From Gerris lacustris (taxonomy: Eukaryota; Arthropoda; Insecta; Hemiptera; Gerridae), in contig OX578285.1 of the NCBI GenBank assembly GCA_951217055.1, positions 47,804,024 through 47,868,023 on the forward strand: a stretch of DNA of 64,000 nucleotides, in the 5' to 3' direction. Position 1 is the first letter of the stretch; the number at the start of each line of letters is the position of its first letter. The notes under the pieces are model-generated. The model had not been told where the DNA came from, did not search any database, and saw only the letters and a list, made by a program, of their open reading frames with translations. The translations under genes were made by a program, and so were the position numbers. Positions 50,931 to 63,534 of this stretch are shown here, one piece after another.

Positions 50931-53092
50931 TGTGTGTATACGTTTTACAATTTCTTTTTTCTAGGGTTTTATTACAATTAATGAAACGGGTTGAGCTATA
51001 GACAGGATCTTCATTTAGAAGTTAATTTTATATGTGTACTACAATTACATATTTATACGTGTATTTTATATGTACTTACTAATACAGTAAAAGTATATAT
51101 GTAATTTAAAAAAAAAAACCTCGGAAAAGTGAAAATTGTTTTGCACCGTTTATTGTTTATTTATAATATTGAGTAATATTATTATTATTATCATTTCATC
51201 CCCGCCTGCTGCTCATGGAGAGAGAAATATTCAGAGGGGAAGTTTTAATTGGTTCCCGCCTGTTTCTCCTACTGGGACCGCTTCCAAAAGTGGGAAGGAA
51301 GGGCTTTAACTATCGACTTTTCATTGGTTTCCGCTCTTTATTTAACGCCGGTTTCTTCTAATTATTCATGTATCGTATCACCGGTGATGCATTTATTATC
51401 TGTGCTTCATTCTCGACCTGTGTTTGTGTTCCGTTTATAATGTGTAGATTATTATCATAGCCATAACAAATGTTAAATATAGAGAATTCTGGCGTGAATT
51501 CATCGCCGTTTATCGTGAATTGCCTGAACTGGGCACAAGCAGCATCCGAGTCAGACATATTGACCCAAGAATTTCACAAAATAAACTGAGGTTTTCATAA
51601 TCCCGAAACGTGTATATTTATATCAATGTTTGCGCAAACATCATGTTTGACGTGTATGGCCTCTGTTTGCGCAAAATGTTTGACCGGAAAATGTTGAAAT
51701 GTTTGAAGGAAAATAGAAATACATTATAATGTAGTAGGACTTTATTTTGATTTGTGCTCAATGTTACAAGGATTCCAAACTTACTTGTTTAATTCGAGTA
51801 AGTAATAAAGTGTGATTGATATTTTATTACGCAGGGTGGAAATGGAAAGCCTCCGCTTACCAGTTATTTTGGCGGCGCTGAGTAACAGGAGTACGGGAAT
51901 ATGCAAGAGGTTGCAAGCTCTGTACTTCTCCCCTCGGTGCCCTCCCCCCTGAGCCACCCTCCATTGCGGTGTCCTCACTCCCTTTCTCCCTCGACCCCTC
52001 TCCACTCGAGGCACATCTACCTCCTACTCATTGCTAGTCTCCCTTTAGAAAGACTTGCCACGGTATCTGGCAAGCATGAACTTGCCTCTCAGGCAAGCAG
52101 TCGCTGGCAAGCGTGGTAGGGGCGGAGTTACTCTGTAGAAGGGCTTTCCATGTCATCCAAGGGCCTCAAACTGTACGTCCAGTCTCACAGGCAATTCTTC
52201 GAACCCAACTACCCCTCTCTAATCGTAGATTTTATTCTCCGTTCTCTACGGTACTTCCTATAAATCCTAGAACTAGTGTGTTAGCGTATTTTGGACAGCC
52301 CCGTCCTGTAATATTAAATATTATACACATATTATGTAAATATATTTAAAATAAATATTTATGTTGATAAAAAATATTTTATGTGGATGCTTGCCTCTAA
52401 GACGACGCGGGTTTAAATTATTATAGGCACTTTTCCACTTTTCACTGCACGCGAGGCCGAGCGTTTTTGTATATACACTGCGCGCGAGGCCGAGCGTTTT
52501 TGTATATACACTGCGCGTGAGACCGAGCCCATTACTCATTAGGTCCATTATAAATGTATATTAAATTTATTTCTTCAGTAAAATTTAATTATTATTATTG
52601 CTGTATATTTTAATTGTTTTAATACTATACATTACTTAACATGTAAGCCAACAAGCACTCCATTTTCGGCCTAGTTGGTGGCACATACTCGTATAGGTAA
52701 TTAAAGTCTTTTCTGTAGATTGATCAAAAATGCACCAATTATGGATACTTCTTCAATTCATAAGTTTTCTCTTGATACATTTTCCATCTTCAGTCCTCTA
52801 TTTTGAGACACAGCTGTATACAGGTTGATTTAGCGAATCTTGGGCGTATGTATCTGTCGTAGATTAACTGAGCTTCGATGTAGCGTGTCTGGTTTTTCGA
52901 GAGAGTATGAAATGAAAAAGTATCCATAAATAATGCAATTTTTATCAATATACAGGAAACGCTTTATTTATATATGCATTATATTTGTCAGTTTTTCCAT
53001 TTCTATACGTTATGCTCCAGATACGCTACATCAACCCACTTATATACTATAAAAAATAGTTTTATAACCCTGCAGTGTTATCTATAAACAGT
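50931..53092. other. Intergenic sequence with a 33-bp tandem duplication
   Basis: No gene is recognised. A 33-bp unit (ACTGCGCGCGAGGCCGAGCG then TTTTTGTATATAC) occurs about 2.5 times at 52444-52525. The block at about 51850-52310 is GC-richer than its surroundings, but its frames carry no known domain. Confidence 0.5.
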
Positions 53093-53376
53093 GGCGCACC
53101 CAGGATTTTTTTCTGGGGGGGCTAACCCAGACTCAAATATGTACAAGTTGTGACCGGGGGGGGGGGGGGGGTTAAAATTAGTAGTAGGAATCTAGTACTT
53201 TCTACTCGAACGGGTAGGTTGAACCACTTGTTCGAACCTAGCAATAATATAAATTAAAAAGTAAAAAATAAGTAGTAAAATTTAAATCGTAACTTTCTTA
53301 ATATTTCTATGAGCCAGTTTTAAAAAAATCGGTCTGAGACAACTGACGAAATTTCTCTTATACGAATTTATATCTG

Positions 53377-54797
53377 AGTGTAAGCTTCGGGACGCCTCAA
53401 GGAACGGTGATCGCTTGCTGGCTCTTCCTAATCTATGTAAACGACCTACTCAAACGTAAACAAACCTACTCGGAAATCATCTCATTTGTTGATGACACTC
53501 TACTGTATTTCAGAGGAGACACTTGGCAACAAGTGTTTTCTAACGCGTCTAGAGGGATATCTTTTGCGAAATCTTGGTTCCATAGTAACTTGCTCACACT
53601 AAACTTAACAAAAACTAAATATATTTGCTTCTCACAAGACATACGAGGACAACCCCCAGTCACAATGAAAATAAAAATACATAACTTAGACTGTCCGACA
53701 GATCAAAATGAATGTTGCACGTGCAATGAAATAGACAGAGTAGAATCCATTAAATACCTCGGAGTGTTAATAGACTGTAATCTAAAATGGAAACAACACA
53801 TCTCGTGGATAGTCTCGAGAATAAGGAAAACCGTTTACAGTTTCGTCAAAATAAGAGAATTTTCCAATATGTCCATTATGAAAATGCTCTACCATGCTTT
53901 AGTGGAATCTATATTGGACTATTGCATTCTTTCTTGGGGAATGGCAGCACCTACCCATTTAGAGCCGGCTAATATAATACAAAAAGCTATAATAAAGATC
54001 TCGATGAAAAAACCAAAACGTTATCCCTCATACCTTCTTTTCTCCGAATTTAATGTCTTGACATTACAATCCCTCTTCAAAAATGCAGTATTATTACAAT
54101 TTTTCAAAAAACATAAAAATATAAATATACCCTTACACACATATTCTACTAGGTCACAGTCACAACTAACAGTACAAGTTCCACAGTGTAACACTGCGAA
54201 AAAACAAAGACATGCATTATACCTTGGACCCGTTTATTATAATCAGCTACCTACAAATCTAAAAATAATATCTAATATTGAAACTCTTAAATATAAAATA
54301 AAACAACACCTCTTACAAGAAACAGATTAGAATAAAATGCCTATTAAGTGTATTTAATTTATTAACTAATTTTATTTGCTTATTTATTTAATTTGTTAAT
54401 TTATTTATATTGATAATTTATAATTTATTTAGTTTGTTATTTTATTTAACTTGTTATAATTTAACTGTTAATCTCTATAAATGTTATAATTTATCTGTTA
54501 ATTTATTTAATTTGTTAATTTATTTATATTGATAATTTATTTAATTTGTTATTTTTATTGACAATTTTGTTAATCTATAATTATCTATATTAATTTATTT
54601 AATTTGTTAATATTTACTTCAGTGTTTTTACTCAAAGTAAAATTATAGAAAATAAGTAATTCTTGAGACGGGACCCTCGCTCTAGTTGCAACGACAACTA
54701 CTGAGGGCCCTCACCTAAAATGTAAAAATATGTAAAAAAGAAGAAAATGTACTTATGGTGGAAATACAAATAAATAAATAAATAAAAATAAATATAA
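53377..54797 (+). pseudogene. LINE copy 2, 5' truncated, RT frame open to its stop
   Basis: Same family as 1-1376. The frame is open from about 53383 to the TAG at 54328-54330: FGTPQGTVIACWLFLIYVND, then SEIISFVDDTLLYFRG (catalytic loop FVDDT), VESIKYLGVLIDCNLKWKQH and a C-terminal LYLGPVYYNQLP. The tail repeats the GC-rich hairpin (54664-54715) and the motif ATGTACTTAT, and ends in (AAAT)n at 54771-54797. It is truncated at its 5' end within RT, so it is immobile, but it is better preserved than copy 1. Confidence 0.87.
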
Positions 54798-54804
54798 TAT
54801 TACT

Positions 54805-55370
54805 TAGTTCAGTGTTTTCCATATACTAGTGTTCGAGTTTTCGTTGGTATAAATAATTATTAAAATTTCATATTTTATCAAAATTTATAATAAAAATAAC
54901 TTCTCCTCAAGAAAAAATCGGACCCGGCCTCTCTCCGACCGGGTTTAATGCTATTTTCTCAGGAACTAGAATTTTCCCAGGAAAACGGCTTATTATCGTT
55001 ATAGATTCGTATTTAAATGGACTACATTTTAAAAATTTTTTAATCAAAATCGTCGAAATCGTTTACGAGAAATAATTTTTTTCAAGTTTTGTCAGAGTTT
55101 ATGGGGGTAGTTCCCCTAAATTTGGAGCAAAAATCATTTCTCTATTTTACCTTGGGGTGTGATATGTGTATATACTAAATCTCGTCAAAATCGGCCCCGT
55201 AGTTTAGGCTCCACGCGTCTGCACACAAAACAGACATTTTTAAAAAAAATACTTTTTTGAACTCAGGGGGACCTCAAAACGTGATGAAAATTCGATTTTG
55301 ATGGATTTACAAAATCGTATTTTCGCGCCATCACAATACTTCTTCTTTATAATATGAGGAAGTAAAAAAC
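54805..55370 (-). repeat. Dispersed repeat D, inverted copy
   Basis: The reverse complement of blocks at 44300-44720: GGAAAACGGCTTATTATCG, GACTACATTTTAAAAATTTT, CGGCCCCGTAGTTTAGGCTC. It extends further to an end ATCACAATACTTCTTC...ATATGAGGAAGTAAAAA that is also found in part at 22320-22690. Confidence 0.65.
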
Positions 55371-56394
55371 TCATAATTTGTTTTCTTCACGAGTATATTT
55401 CGTAAAAGTAAATAGTATTTTCTTAAGTATGTGTATTTTCTTGTGGGTTCTGGGGGGGGGGGGGGGGGGGCTTTAACCCCTTCAGCCCCCCCCCCGTGTG
55501 TGCGCCACTGAAAAACCAAATAGTTATTGTTTTAGTGACTAGAATTTAACACAAAAGAGAGAAAAAAATCCGAGGAACCTACTACATATCTGTTTTATAT
55601 TTAAAATGAACTTTTTTGATAAAGGTTATTTTCGAGGGATCTTTTTCATATCTTTATATAGAGGGGGAGAAAAAACAATATCAAACCAAAATCTTAATAA
55701 GGTATCATAATGGTATCATATAAAGATAGGGTTGGGCCAGGGGGTGTCCGTGTCACATGCTCTATTCTCCCTGGATAAGACAACAGGCATGACATCGCTC
55801 GCAATAATTCTTTAATCTTATCATTATTTCTATTCCTATGAAGGCAAAAAAAAAAAAATCTTTTAACTCAAACTTAAAATAATAAAAACTTCATTTAATT
55901 TGTTTTTATTGATTAATTGTCATTTTTTTATTATCTTTCTTTTCTACCGCAGCCCTAATATCAATTTTTTATTAAATAAAATACCCAGGTCTTCATGTCC
56001 CGTTCATAAAAAAATTAAATTTATTAGTATGAAATAACATTTTAGATGCTCTTGGAATATTCTAAAAACACGTTTTAAAGTAATGTAAACTACCAAAAAT
56101 TTCCCGGACCCCCCTTAAAGAGAGTCCAGCCCCCCCCCTCCCCCTTCGAAATTGGCAGAATCCGCCCTTGTGTGTGAGAGAGAAAAGGCGGTGGGCTTAC
56201 GACGCAATATTGAAAAAGAACATATTAAAATTGAGAATATTATGACGCCTTCAAATTAAGGTTAACAAATATTTATAGGTATATCTATTATCCCTTAATT
56301 TTAGATTAATACATACTTATTGATTTTGGCATTTTTCGCTACAGTACATTAGAAAATTCACATTTAAATTGAGACGTTAGAAATCAGGATGAAT

Positions 56395-57040
56395 ACAAAC
56401 TAGAAAATATATTTGTAGAAATGTACAAATTCGCGGAGCAAAAAATACCACTAATGGCACCTAGTGGATTGGATATGAAACCTTGTAGTTCCTAAGAGAA
56501 GGTATAGGCAGCACCACCATCCTGATCGAAGGGGGAGGGGGGGGGGGCCTTTATGAGTGAAGTTGTGTGGGAATTTAGTTTACACATATATATATCCGTT
56601 CTAAGAATCAAGGGTTAAAAAGAAAATATTTTTAAGTATTAAAATCTGATTCTCGATATTCTCTAATATTTTATTTAATTCCTAGTATATCCAAATCGTT
56701 ATTATCATTTATAAGACTTGGGGGATTCTCGGAATATCAACTAATTCCAAAGAACCGTTGGATTTTCCTGGAAATTGTGCTTCAAAGCAGCTTGGAGCCG
56801 AGTTGAGGTAACAGAATATGGAAGGCTGTAGGAGGTAGTTGCTTCATGCCGGAAAATCATTAAGAATGGAAACTCCCTCCCACGCAACATTTGTACTATT
56901 GTAACGTGGTGCTATCTCGTGCCGTATTAGAGAACTAGAAAGTTCCCCAATCATCTGCTAGGTGCCACTACTGGCGTTTGATTCTTTGCTCTATGGAAAA
57001 AAAATACATATCTTGTTATTAACCTTATACAAAACTTTTA
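56395..57040. repeat. Weak inverted-repeat structure
   Basis: GAGCAAAAAATACCACTAAT followed by GGCACCTAGTGGATTGG (about 56437-56475) is mirrored at about 56950-56995 by CCAATCATCTGCTAGGTGCC..TTTGCTCTA. The inner AGCACCACCATCC and CGTGGTGCTA are also mirrored. It is probably an old fold-back element; boundaries are uncertain. Confidence 0.4.
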
Positions 57041-57199
57041 ATCATGTACTTTTATCTAAGAAAATATATTATCTTACAGACGCTAAAATATTGGTGGCTG
57101 CTTCTGAAAATGAATTACATTTTTAATTTTTTAAAATTAATGAAAGTTATTAAAATACACTGAAATTTCTTTATGATTGAGGTTCTCAAAAAAAAAATG

Positions 57200-58170
57200 T
57201 AGCACACAGGCACGATAGTATAATTTATTAAATCAAGCGATTAGAAAGGGGCTTCAGGATCTGTGACGAGAACTTGGAAAGAAGAGAAGCATTACCTCAA
57301 ATCAGCCCTGGCTAAGAATGGCTTTAAGAAAGAAGACATATTGCGAACCATCCACCGCGAAGAGATCGCCGAGAACGCACCCCAACTGAAAGGACAAAAC
57401 ACCAACGGAAGGCTTATCTCCCATACATCGAAGGGATGTGATGTACGGGAGATAAGCAAGGTAAGGAAGATAAGCAGAATTCCAAGACAACACGGCATCG
57501 GGATAACTTTCAACGCCCACATGACCACCAGAGGCCTCCTGAAGTCGCCTTCATTTCAAAACTTGCCAGTCCTACCAAATCCCTTGCAGTTGCGGCAAAA
57601 ACTTTATCGGACAAACCGGACTTATCTCAACCCACCTACAAGAACTCACAAGAGCAGGAAAAATAACGACTATCACAGATCAGCGATAGCTCGGCATTCT
57701 GAAGAAACCGACCATATCATCAAGTCTGAGGACGCATTCGTGTACTCACTTAGTAAACAGGTATCACAGCAGGTAAGGGAGGCTATTGAGAACGAGAAAC
57801 AACCAGAGAACTTCAACAAGAGCATGTGTTCACTCTTTCCCGGACCTGGAAACCTCTGGTTAGTACCTGGGCCAAGTAGAAAGCAAGACTTCATACATCA
57901 CCCGCTCGACGAAGGAACACCGACGACGGCAGCACCTGCCCGACTGCATCATCCCGACAGAGGATAACCACGACACAAGGAACACTCAGGTATAACCTAC
58001 GTACCAGAAACCCCGCATAAATACGCCGCGCTTCTCTCCTTGTCATATTGTTGCTTCACAACATGACAAGGATTGAACATCACGATGCACAACATCCCTA
58101 AAGATGATTCCAGTAGTGGAAGCATACGTCGGAATTCATCCCCTTTGTGACGCGGATTTCACCGAGAACC
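57200..58170 (+). pseudogene. Penelope-like element 3' end with GIY-YIG remnant
   Basis: The plus strand reads the end of RT and the linker (YLKSALAKNGFKKEDILRTI, then HREEIAENAPQLKGQNTNGR). A frame change gives CSCGKNFIGQTGLISTHLQE, the core of a GIY-YIG endonuclease with FIG in place of YIG. Another frame change gives SAIARHSEETDHIIK and REAIENEKQPENFN, the conserved end of the domain. At 58097-58135 lies the 3' motif AAAGATGATTCCAGTAGTGG. At least two frameshifts make it dead. RT-GIY-YIG order is diagnostic of Penelope-like elements. Confidence 0.85.
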
Positions 58171-60189
58171 AAAGAGTAGCCTAAAGTTTAGTTGTTGCAA
58201 TAACATTCAATTAACACGATTTCGCTTGCAAGACATAGTTAAAGGTATCCATAAACTACCTGCATGTTTACAGATAAGAACAATTTTAGTACGCATTTTT
58301 TTTATTGGAGTTTTTAAACAGACAAAAATCTGTTTACAAACGCTACACTACAGTCGGTAGCCCCAAAGTATGTAGTAAACTATTAGTTTTAATATCCAGT
58401 GGTGAAATAAATAAAAGTTTTGTCGTAGCATTGCTCTCTATAGTGTGTTTTATTCGTGATTAAAACGATTTGAAAATGACCGAAGACCACCAAAATCACA
58501 TTATTTTATGAATAAAATCAATTATTCTCTGGTATAAAGCAATGTTTGCACTGGATCGGCCCCCGTCACAAGACCTTATCTCCTAAAACACTTAAAACAA
58601 GTAATCGATTAAAATTATCTAAGCGTCATTTTCTATGGTATAACTATCACCGTAGATTATATGTAGAATCGATTTTATGAAAGATTGCTAACAAAAGTAT
58701 TAATCTTTATAACAAGTATACTGTGCCGACGGTATACGGATGTCTCCCCCTGATTATATAGAGATTATTTCCAACAAAAAATGTCCTATTACCATCATGA
58801 TCCCATTCTCAACCATATTAGAAATATAAGTAACTTCATGAATTCTAAAAATTTAATGACTAAAAAAATTTTGATTTCTCATAGCTTCTACATTTCTATT
58901 AGTGATACAGAAAATTTGGATCTACTTTTTAAAAGAAAAGAAAATTTTCTGTCCTCAGGCGTAGTCATCATACGCGCGTCAAATTGAATTCGGTGTTGGT
59001 ACGGTTCATAATATCGATGGAGAGCGCGCGAAACTCGTCTTTGTCGCTGAGTGCTATAGTTATAAAAAAAACAACCTCTAACGGCAAAAGCCACAAGTGA
59101 GGCACTTAAAATACAAATAATCGATCCGAGACAACTCAGACAAATTTTGTCATATAAGAGTTCATAATATTATTTAGCCCAGTGTTTTCCATATATGTAT
59201 TAGTTTTCGTGGGTACATTTAATTATAATTGAACATTTCATCAACATTTATCATAAAAATGACTTCTACTCGGCGGGGAATCGAACCCGGCCTTTCTATG
59301 TCCGTGTTTAAAGCTATTTTCTAAGGAACTAAATTTTTCCCGGGAAAACGGATTATATCGTTAGATTTTATTTTGAATAGACTACATTTTAGAATTATTT
59401 TAACAAAATCGTCGAAACCTTTTACGAGAAATTTTTTAGGGGGTAGCTGTAGGTAGAAATAAAAAAATATAGTAATAATACTGAATTTAAATCTAAAAAT
59501 GATTGAGAAAACCCTTTCTGGGAATTTTAAATTTCTTAATTATTAACGAATACAGTATATTCTTTTTTGAAATTACTTGCGGATAAATTAGAAAATCGTA
59601 TGTTTCACTACCTAAACTCATGTTCTATTTTGCCATTTCTGACCTTGTTTTTTACTGATCATGGCAAAGAAAATGAAAACCCAAGTCATGGGTTAGAAAG
59701 CTTAACAGATGTATAAGTTTTATCAAGTTGAAAGTTTCTAGATATTTTTTTTTTTTTTTTTAATTATTCTTTAAACTGTTTAAGAATAGAATCCAATAAA
59801 ATTTGAGCACTGGGTTATTCGGAAGTTTTGCAAGAGGAGACAAATGTTTCACCATGAAATCTGCGTTTTTTGTTTTAACCATAAAACTCGTATCTCCGGA
59901 ACGGTCGATAATAGGATGCCAATTCTTGCGGTTTCTTTTTTTTTTTTTTTTTTTGTATAAGACGGAGTTTAGACTCCCCTCATAAAAAATGGGTTCTCAA
60001 TAAGCGTTACTCCTTGCATAATTATTAAACTGTAAAATTTAGTAAAAAGTAATTTCTAGATAATCTGGGTTAGATTAACAATTTGATTGGTAATTTATAA
60101 ACCAATCAAATTTATAAAAGAAGTACCAAAATCATTCTGTAGCAAAGCTTGGGAAAACCAGTCGGTGCATTAATATATTATGGCTTATG
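58171..60189. other. Intergenic, with dispersed repeat D remnant
   Basis: No gene is recognised. Inverted dispersed repeat D is recognisable at about 59160-59460 (CGGCGGGGAATCGAACCCGG, CCCGGGAAAACGGATTATAT). The GGGGAATCGAACCCGG is the complement of a tRNA B box. Confidence 0.5.
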
Positions 60190-60475
60190 CTAAACCCGGT
60201 AGCACATTGGTATCGCATTGCCTGGCATTCAGGAGGTACCGGGTTCGATTCCCCACTCCGGCAAGGTGCCCCACACCTCGTTTTTCACCATGTATCACCA
60301 TATAAATGATTAGCTGCTTATATGAAGTGACGACTAACTAGTAGCGAATGTCAATTTTGTAAAGTTCATTAATCTGTTGGAGAGATATAGTAACCACGTC
60401 TCATCTACTACACATAATATATAGTTATATAAGCGGTTTGGCATCAGGCCTAGGCCTTCAGTCAGTTAGTTAGTC
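60190..60475 (+). mobile_element. tRNA-derived SINE, family C
   Basis: A-box-like TAGCACATTGGTATCGCATT and B-box GGGTTCGATTCCCC (about 60240) form a tRNA-like head of about 75 bp. An unrelated body and a tail GCGGTTTGGCATCAGGCCTA..TTAGTTAGTCATAACT follow. A headless relative is at 29879-30065. No clean target duplication was found. Confidence 0.65.
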
Positions 60476-60839
60476 ATAACTAAACTAATTTTCCGGTAAA
60501 ACGCAACTTCATTAGTCATCAGGTAAAACATTAATTAATCAAAAAGTCGATGGATTCTTTGAAGAAAGCCGGATCTCATCTCTTATCTATTTGCTCGAGT
60601 GTTAATCCCAGTTATTATACTTCATGATTTTTTTTTATTTGAAAGCAGTGCTTTAGGTAATCCAGACAGTTAAAAGTTTGTGCACTTGTAATGCTGATTT
60701 GGAATTGATCCGTCTTTTTACTTTATCCATAATTAATTTTAAAAACTCATTTTATTTTTTATAGCGGGAATAAATATTTAGTGGTGAAGGCTTAATCTAA
60801 AAGATAATGCTAAATCTCTATTTTAGAATTTAAACTTTA

Positions 60840-61222
60840 GCATTATCTGGCTAAAGCCCTAAGTAGGAGTGACATTTTGGGAGTGACCGTGGGAAGAGTC
60901 GGTCCCTAGTCCCTCCGCTTTGGCTTTTCCTGACCCTAAGAAAGGCTTTTCACCACTGGATATAATTTTTCACGTGATAGCGACTACGGGATTAAGAGGG
61001 ATTAAGAGGGAGGGATGGGAATCCCTGGGACCGAGTGACAGGGATCAGGTAATCGGTAGCTATGAGCTGTTTAGAGGCCGTGGTAGGTCCAAGTGGGTCA
61101 TATATTATAGGCCGTAGAGTGGGGTAGCTGCCGGTGGCCGTAGCTCTTTACTCGCTCTATCCCCTTCCTCTAGTCGGCATCGTCTCACTTTCGTCGTTTT
61201 CACTCGTTCCTTGTCGCCAGTC
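60840..61222 (+). promoter_or_regulatory. Probable promoter and 5' UTR of the SDR gene
   Basis: A GC-richer stretch right before the ATG at 61223, contrasting with AT-rich surroundings. CATATATTATA at about 61099 could be a TATA-like element. The open frame at 60920-61117 shows no recognised domain and is probably incidental. Transcript data would be needed to place the start. Confidence 0.4.
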
Positions 61223-61367
61223 ATGAACTTTATCGCCGTGTTCGCCGCGTTCGTAGTGTTTTGGATATTGTCATCTCTAATTTGGCATTTGTTTCAAGCT
61301 CTCTGGGGCCATTTACTGCCTAGATTTTTCCCAATCGACTTAGCGTCTAAATACGGATCTTGGGCAG
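61223..61367 (+). CDS. First coding exon of a short-chain dehydrogenase (HSD17B12/HSDL1-like)
   Basis: The ATG at 61223 opens MNFIAVFAAFVVFWILSSLI, a strongly hydrophobic N-terminal membrane anchor. This is followed by WHLFQALWGHLLPRFFPIDL and ASKYGSWA, with the donor GCAG|GTAAAG after the first base of the next codon (61367). In very-long-chain 3-oxoacyl-CoA reductases and HSDL1 proteins, a (K/R)(F/Y)G.WA sequence immediately precedes the VVTGATDGIG nucleotide-binding motif. The split codon here would supply that V. The rest of the gene is beyond the window. The expected role is an NADP(H)-dependent ER-membrane or mitochondrial SDR in fatty-acid elongation or steroid metabolism. The identification rests on about 48 residues and is therefore moderate. 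Confidence 0.7.
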
Positions 61368-61470
61368 GTAAAGAAATAATTATTTTTTATTAAACCCCGG
61401 CGAAATTAAAAAAGATGGTAAAGCATGAAAAAATTCGAAAAATACACCCGGCTTTTTTCATTTCTTTACC

Positions 61471-61506
<36 letters not shown>

Positions 61507-62227
61507 ATTTTTTATTTATTTTTATTTTTATTTATTACATAATTATCAACTTTTTAAAGTTATAATAATTTTGTCAGTTTAAAAATATATTAAAGCAGCT
61601 TGAAAAGGTAATAAAATAACAAAAATAAAATAGATATAGGGAAAAAAAACTGACAATGTCTTTTTTTAAATTTAATTCTTCATAACAATAATAAAGGCAA
61701 ACAAAATAAAAATGTAGTCTGGGAAAGAAATTAATTTTAAAAAAATCTTAAATTAAATCGATTAATTTTCAAATTACGAAAAAATAAATATGTGATGTAT
61801 ACCGGTTTCAATCAGTTTATAATTAGAATAATAAAAAATAGTGGAGAGTTTAAGTTCCCCTATACGTTTCTAAACTTCCCTATACACACCGGGTGTAGGG
61901 AAGCTATAGCGGCATTAGCACAGCTCCTTAAGGGCTTCTCGATTCTCTGAAGGGTCGATCCTTATAGACACCTGTTAACTTCATGCATTTGGCCACATTC
62001 AGTTGTTCGATTACCAATCAAATCGACCCTATAAAGTAATTAGTGTCTCGTATAAAGCCCTGGTAGAATTGTTCTAACTGGTCTGTAGCATTTGATTAAT
62101 GCTTTTCACAACCATTTATCAAAATTACTTTTCCAGTTTCGTATTTACTAATAATATCGACGTATAAAAATTACGTTTTCTACGTTCGTAATATTAAGTT
62201 TGAGCCGTTTAGTTCTTAACATGTATC

Positions 62228-62314
<87 letters not shown>

Positions 62315-63534
62315 GAATTTTTGTCTGTATACATTGGTCAGAATTGAAGAATTTTTGGATACTTTTTTATTTCATACATTCTGAAAACCGAATCCGGCCT
62401 TAACTTTTTTCGTGTATGTATGTAAGTGTGTCTGTCACCACCAGTCCAACTTTATAGGAGCAAAACGAAATCGATTAATATTTTTTGAGAGGTGAGCGCA
62501 ATTATGTTGCGCATGTAGTGAGGTTGGTTTCATCAACAAATATTGAGTAGAACCGAAGTTATTAACAATTTAAAAAAAATTAGGTTGATTAAGTATATAT
62601 TAAGTGACAACCCCCACTGACTCGCTCATAAAAATGTTTGGGTACTTCTAGACCATCTAAAGACTCTCGTTTTTTTTGCGTTTGGTCGGAAATAGGCTAT
62701 AGCCTAAAACCGACTAGAAAAATCCGATAAGTTAAAAAAAAAAAAAAATTCTTATCCCTCTTAGTAAAGTAAAGTTGGCGGGCGCAACTTTAAAGTCATT
62801 TTTTAAGGCTTATTGCGGTAATTCGTATCAAAAAGCAGATCGCACCAGCGGTAACTGATTTTAGAAGATCTACAACTTTGGTCCTATGACTTTTTGTCGT
62901 ACCTCAATCAATTCTACCTTAAATAGAGCTGAATTTGATTTTGTTTAAAAAATTTAACTTTGATCTCTTTTGGCGGCCGCAATTGTTGACCGATTAAATT
63001 TCTGATTGGGGTGCTTAAACCTCACATTGATGCTCTTTAAATCGAGTATTAATTATTTTATTAATTTGTCCTAGAACTAGAGTTATTAAATATTTACTGG
63101 TGCAACTGCCGTATTGAGAGAAGAAACTGGTAATTAATTTAATGCACCAATGGTTGAAGATTGTTCAATGACTTCCTAGTCTAATTGGTTTTAACTACGT
63201 TTATTTCCTCATTTATTATATATATTATTTTAGCATTGATATTTATTACTATATTGCTTAGTTTCGATTGGCTATTTCTTTTATATATATATAAATAGAC
63301 TCTAAACTACTATTTGGAGAGTATTATTAATAATCCATTAGAAATGGAATGAATGATGTATTATATTGGCCTGATTCTATTCCTAGAAGGCTTTGGAAAC
63401 AAAACTGTTAATTGCTAAAACATTTAATTGATACCCTACATAATTAAAGGCTACATAGCCACTAATACCTAGCATGAGGGTGAAGGTTAGTCTAATATAA
63501 AAACAAGGAAAAACATACATAATATGGATTTATT
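61368..63534 (+). other. First intron of the SDR-like gene
   Basis: AT-rich intron. Poly-A at about 61471-61504 and (TA)n at 62228-62309. A sequence around 62310-62470 (TGTATGTATGTAAGTGTGTC) has the style of the TIR element G family but without matching ends. No exon was recognised. Confidence 0.5.
62228..62309. repeat. (TA)n microsatellite
   Basis: About 80 bp of uninterrupted TA. Confidence 0.97.

Larger units (their letters stand above)
53093..55509. mobile_element. Nested repeat block bounded by hAT-like ends
   Basis: CAGTGGCGCACCCAGGATTT at 53093 and TGTGTGCGCCACTG at about 55496-55509 are inverted hAT-like ends, each next to a long G/C run. The outer 8-mers do not match, so they may be the ends of one element or two separate solo ends. 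Inside are a LINE copy (53377-54797) and an inverted copy of dispersed repeat D (54805-55370). Confidence 0.5.

Noticed and set aside
57292..57528. Two minus-strand frames
   Set aside because: Antisense to the Penelope-like coding remnant on the plus strand.
60920..61117. 65-codon plus-strand frame before the SDR exon
   Set aside because: No recognisable domain; it probably lies in promoter or 5' UTR sequence.
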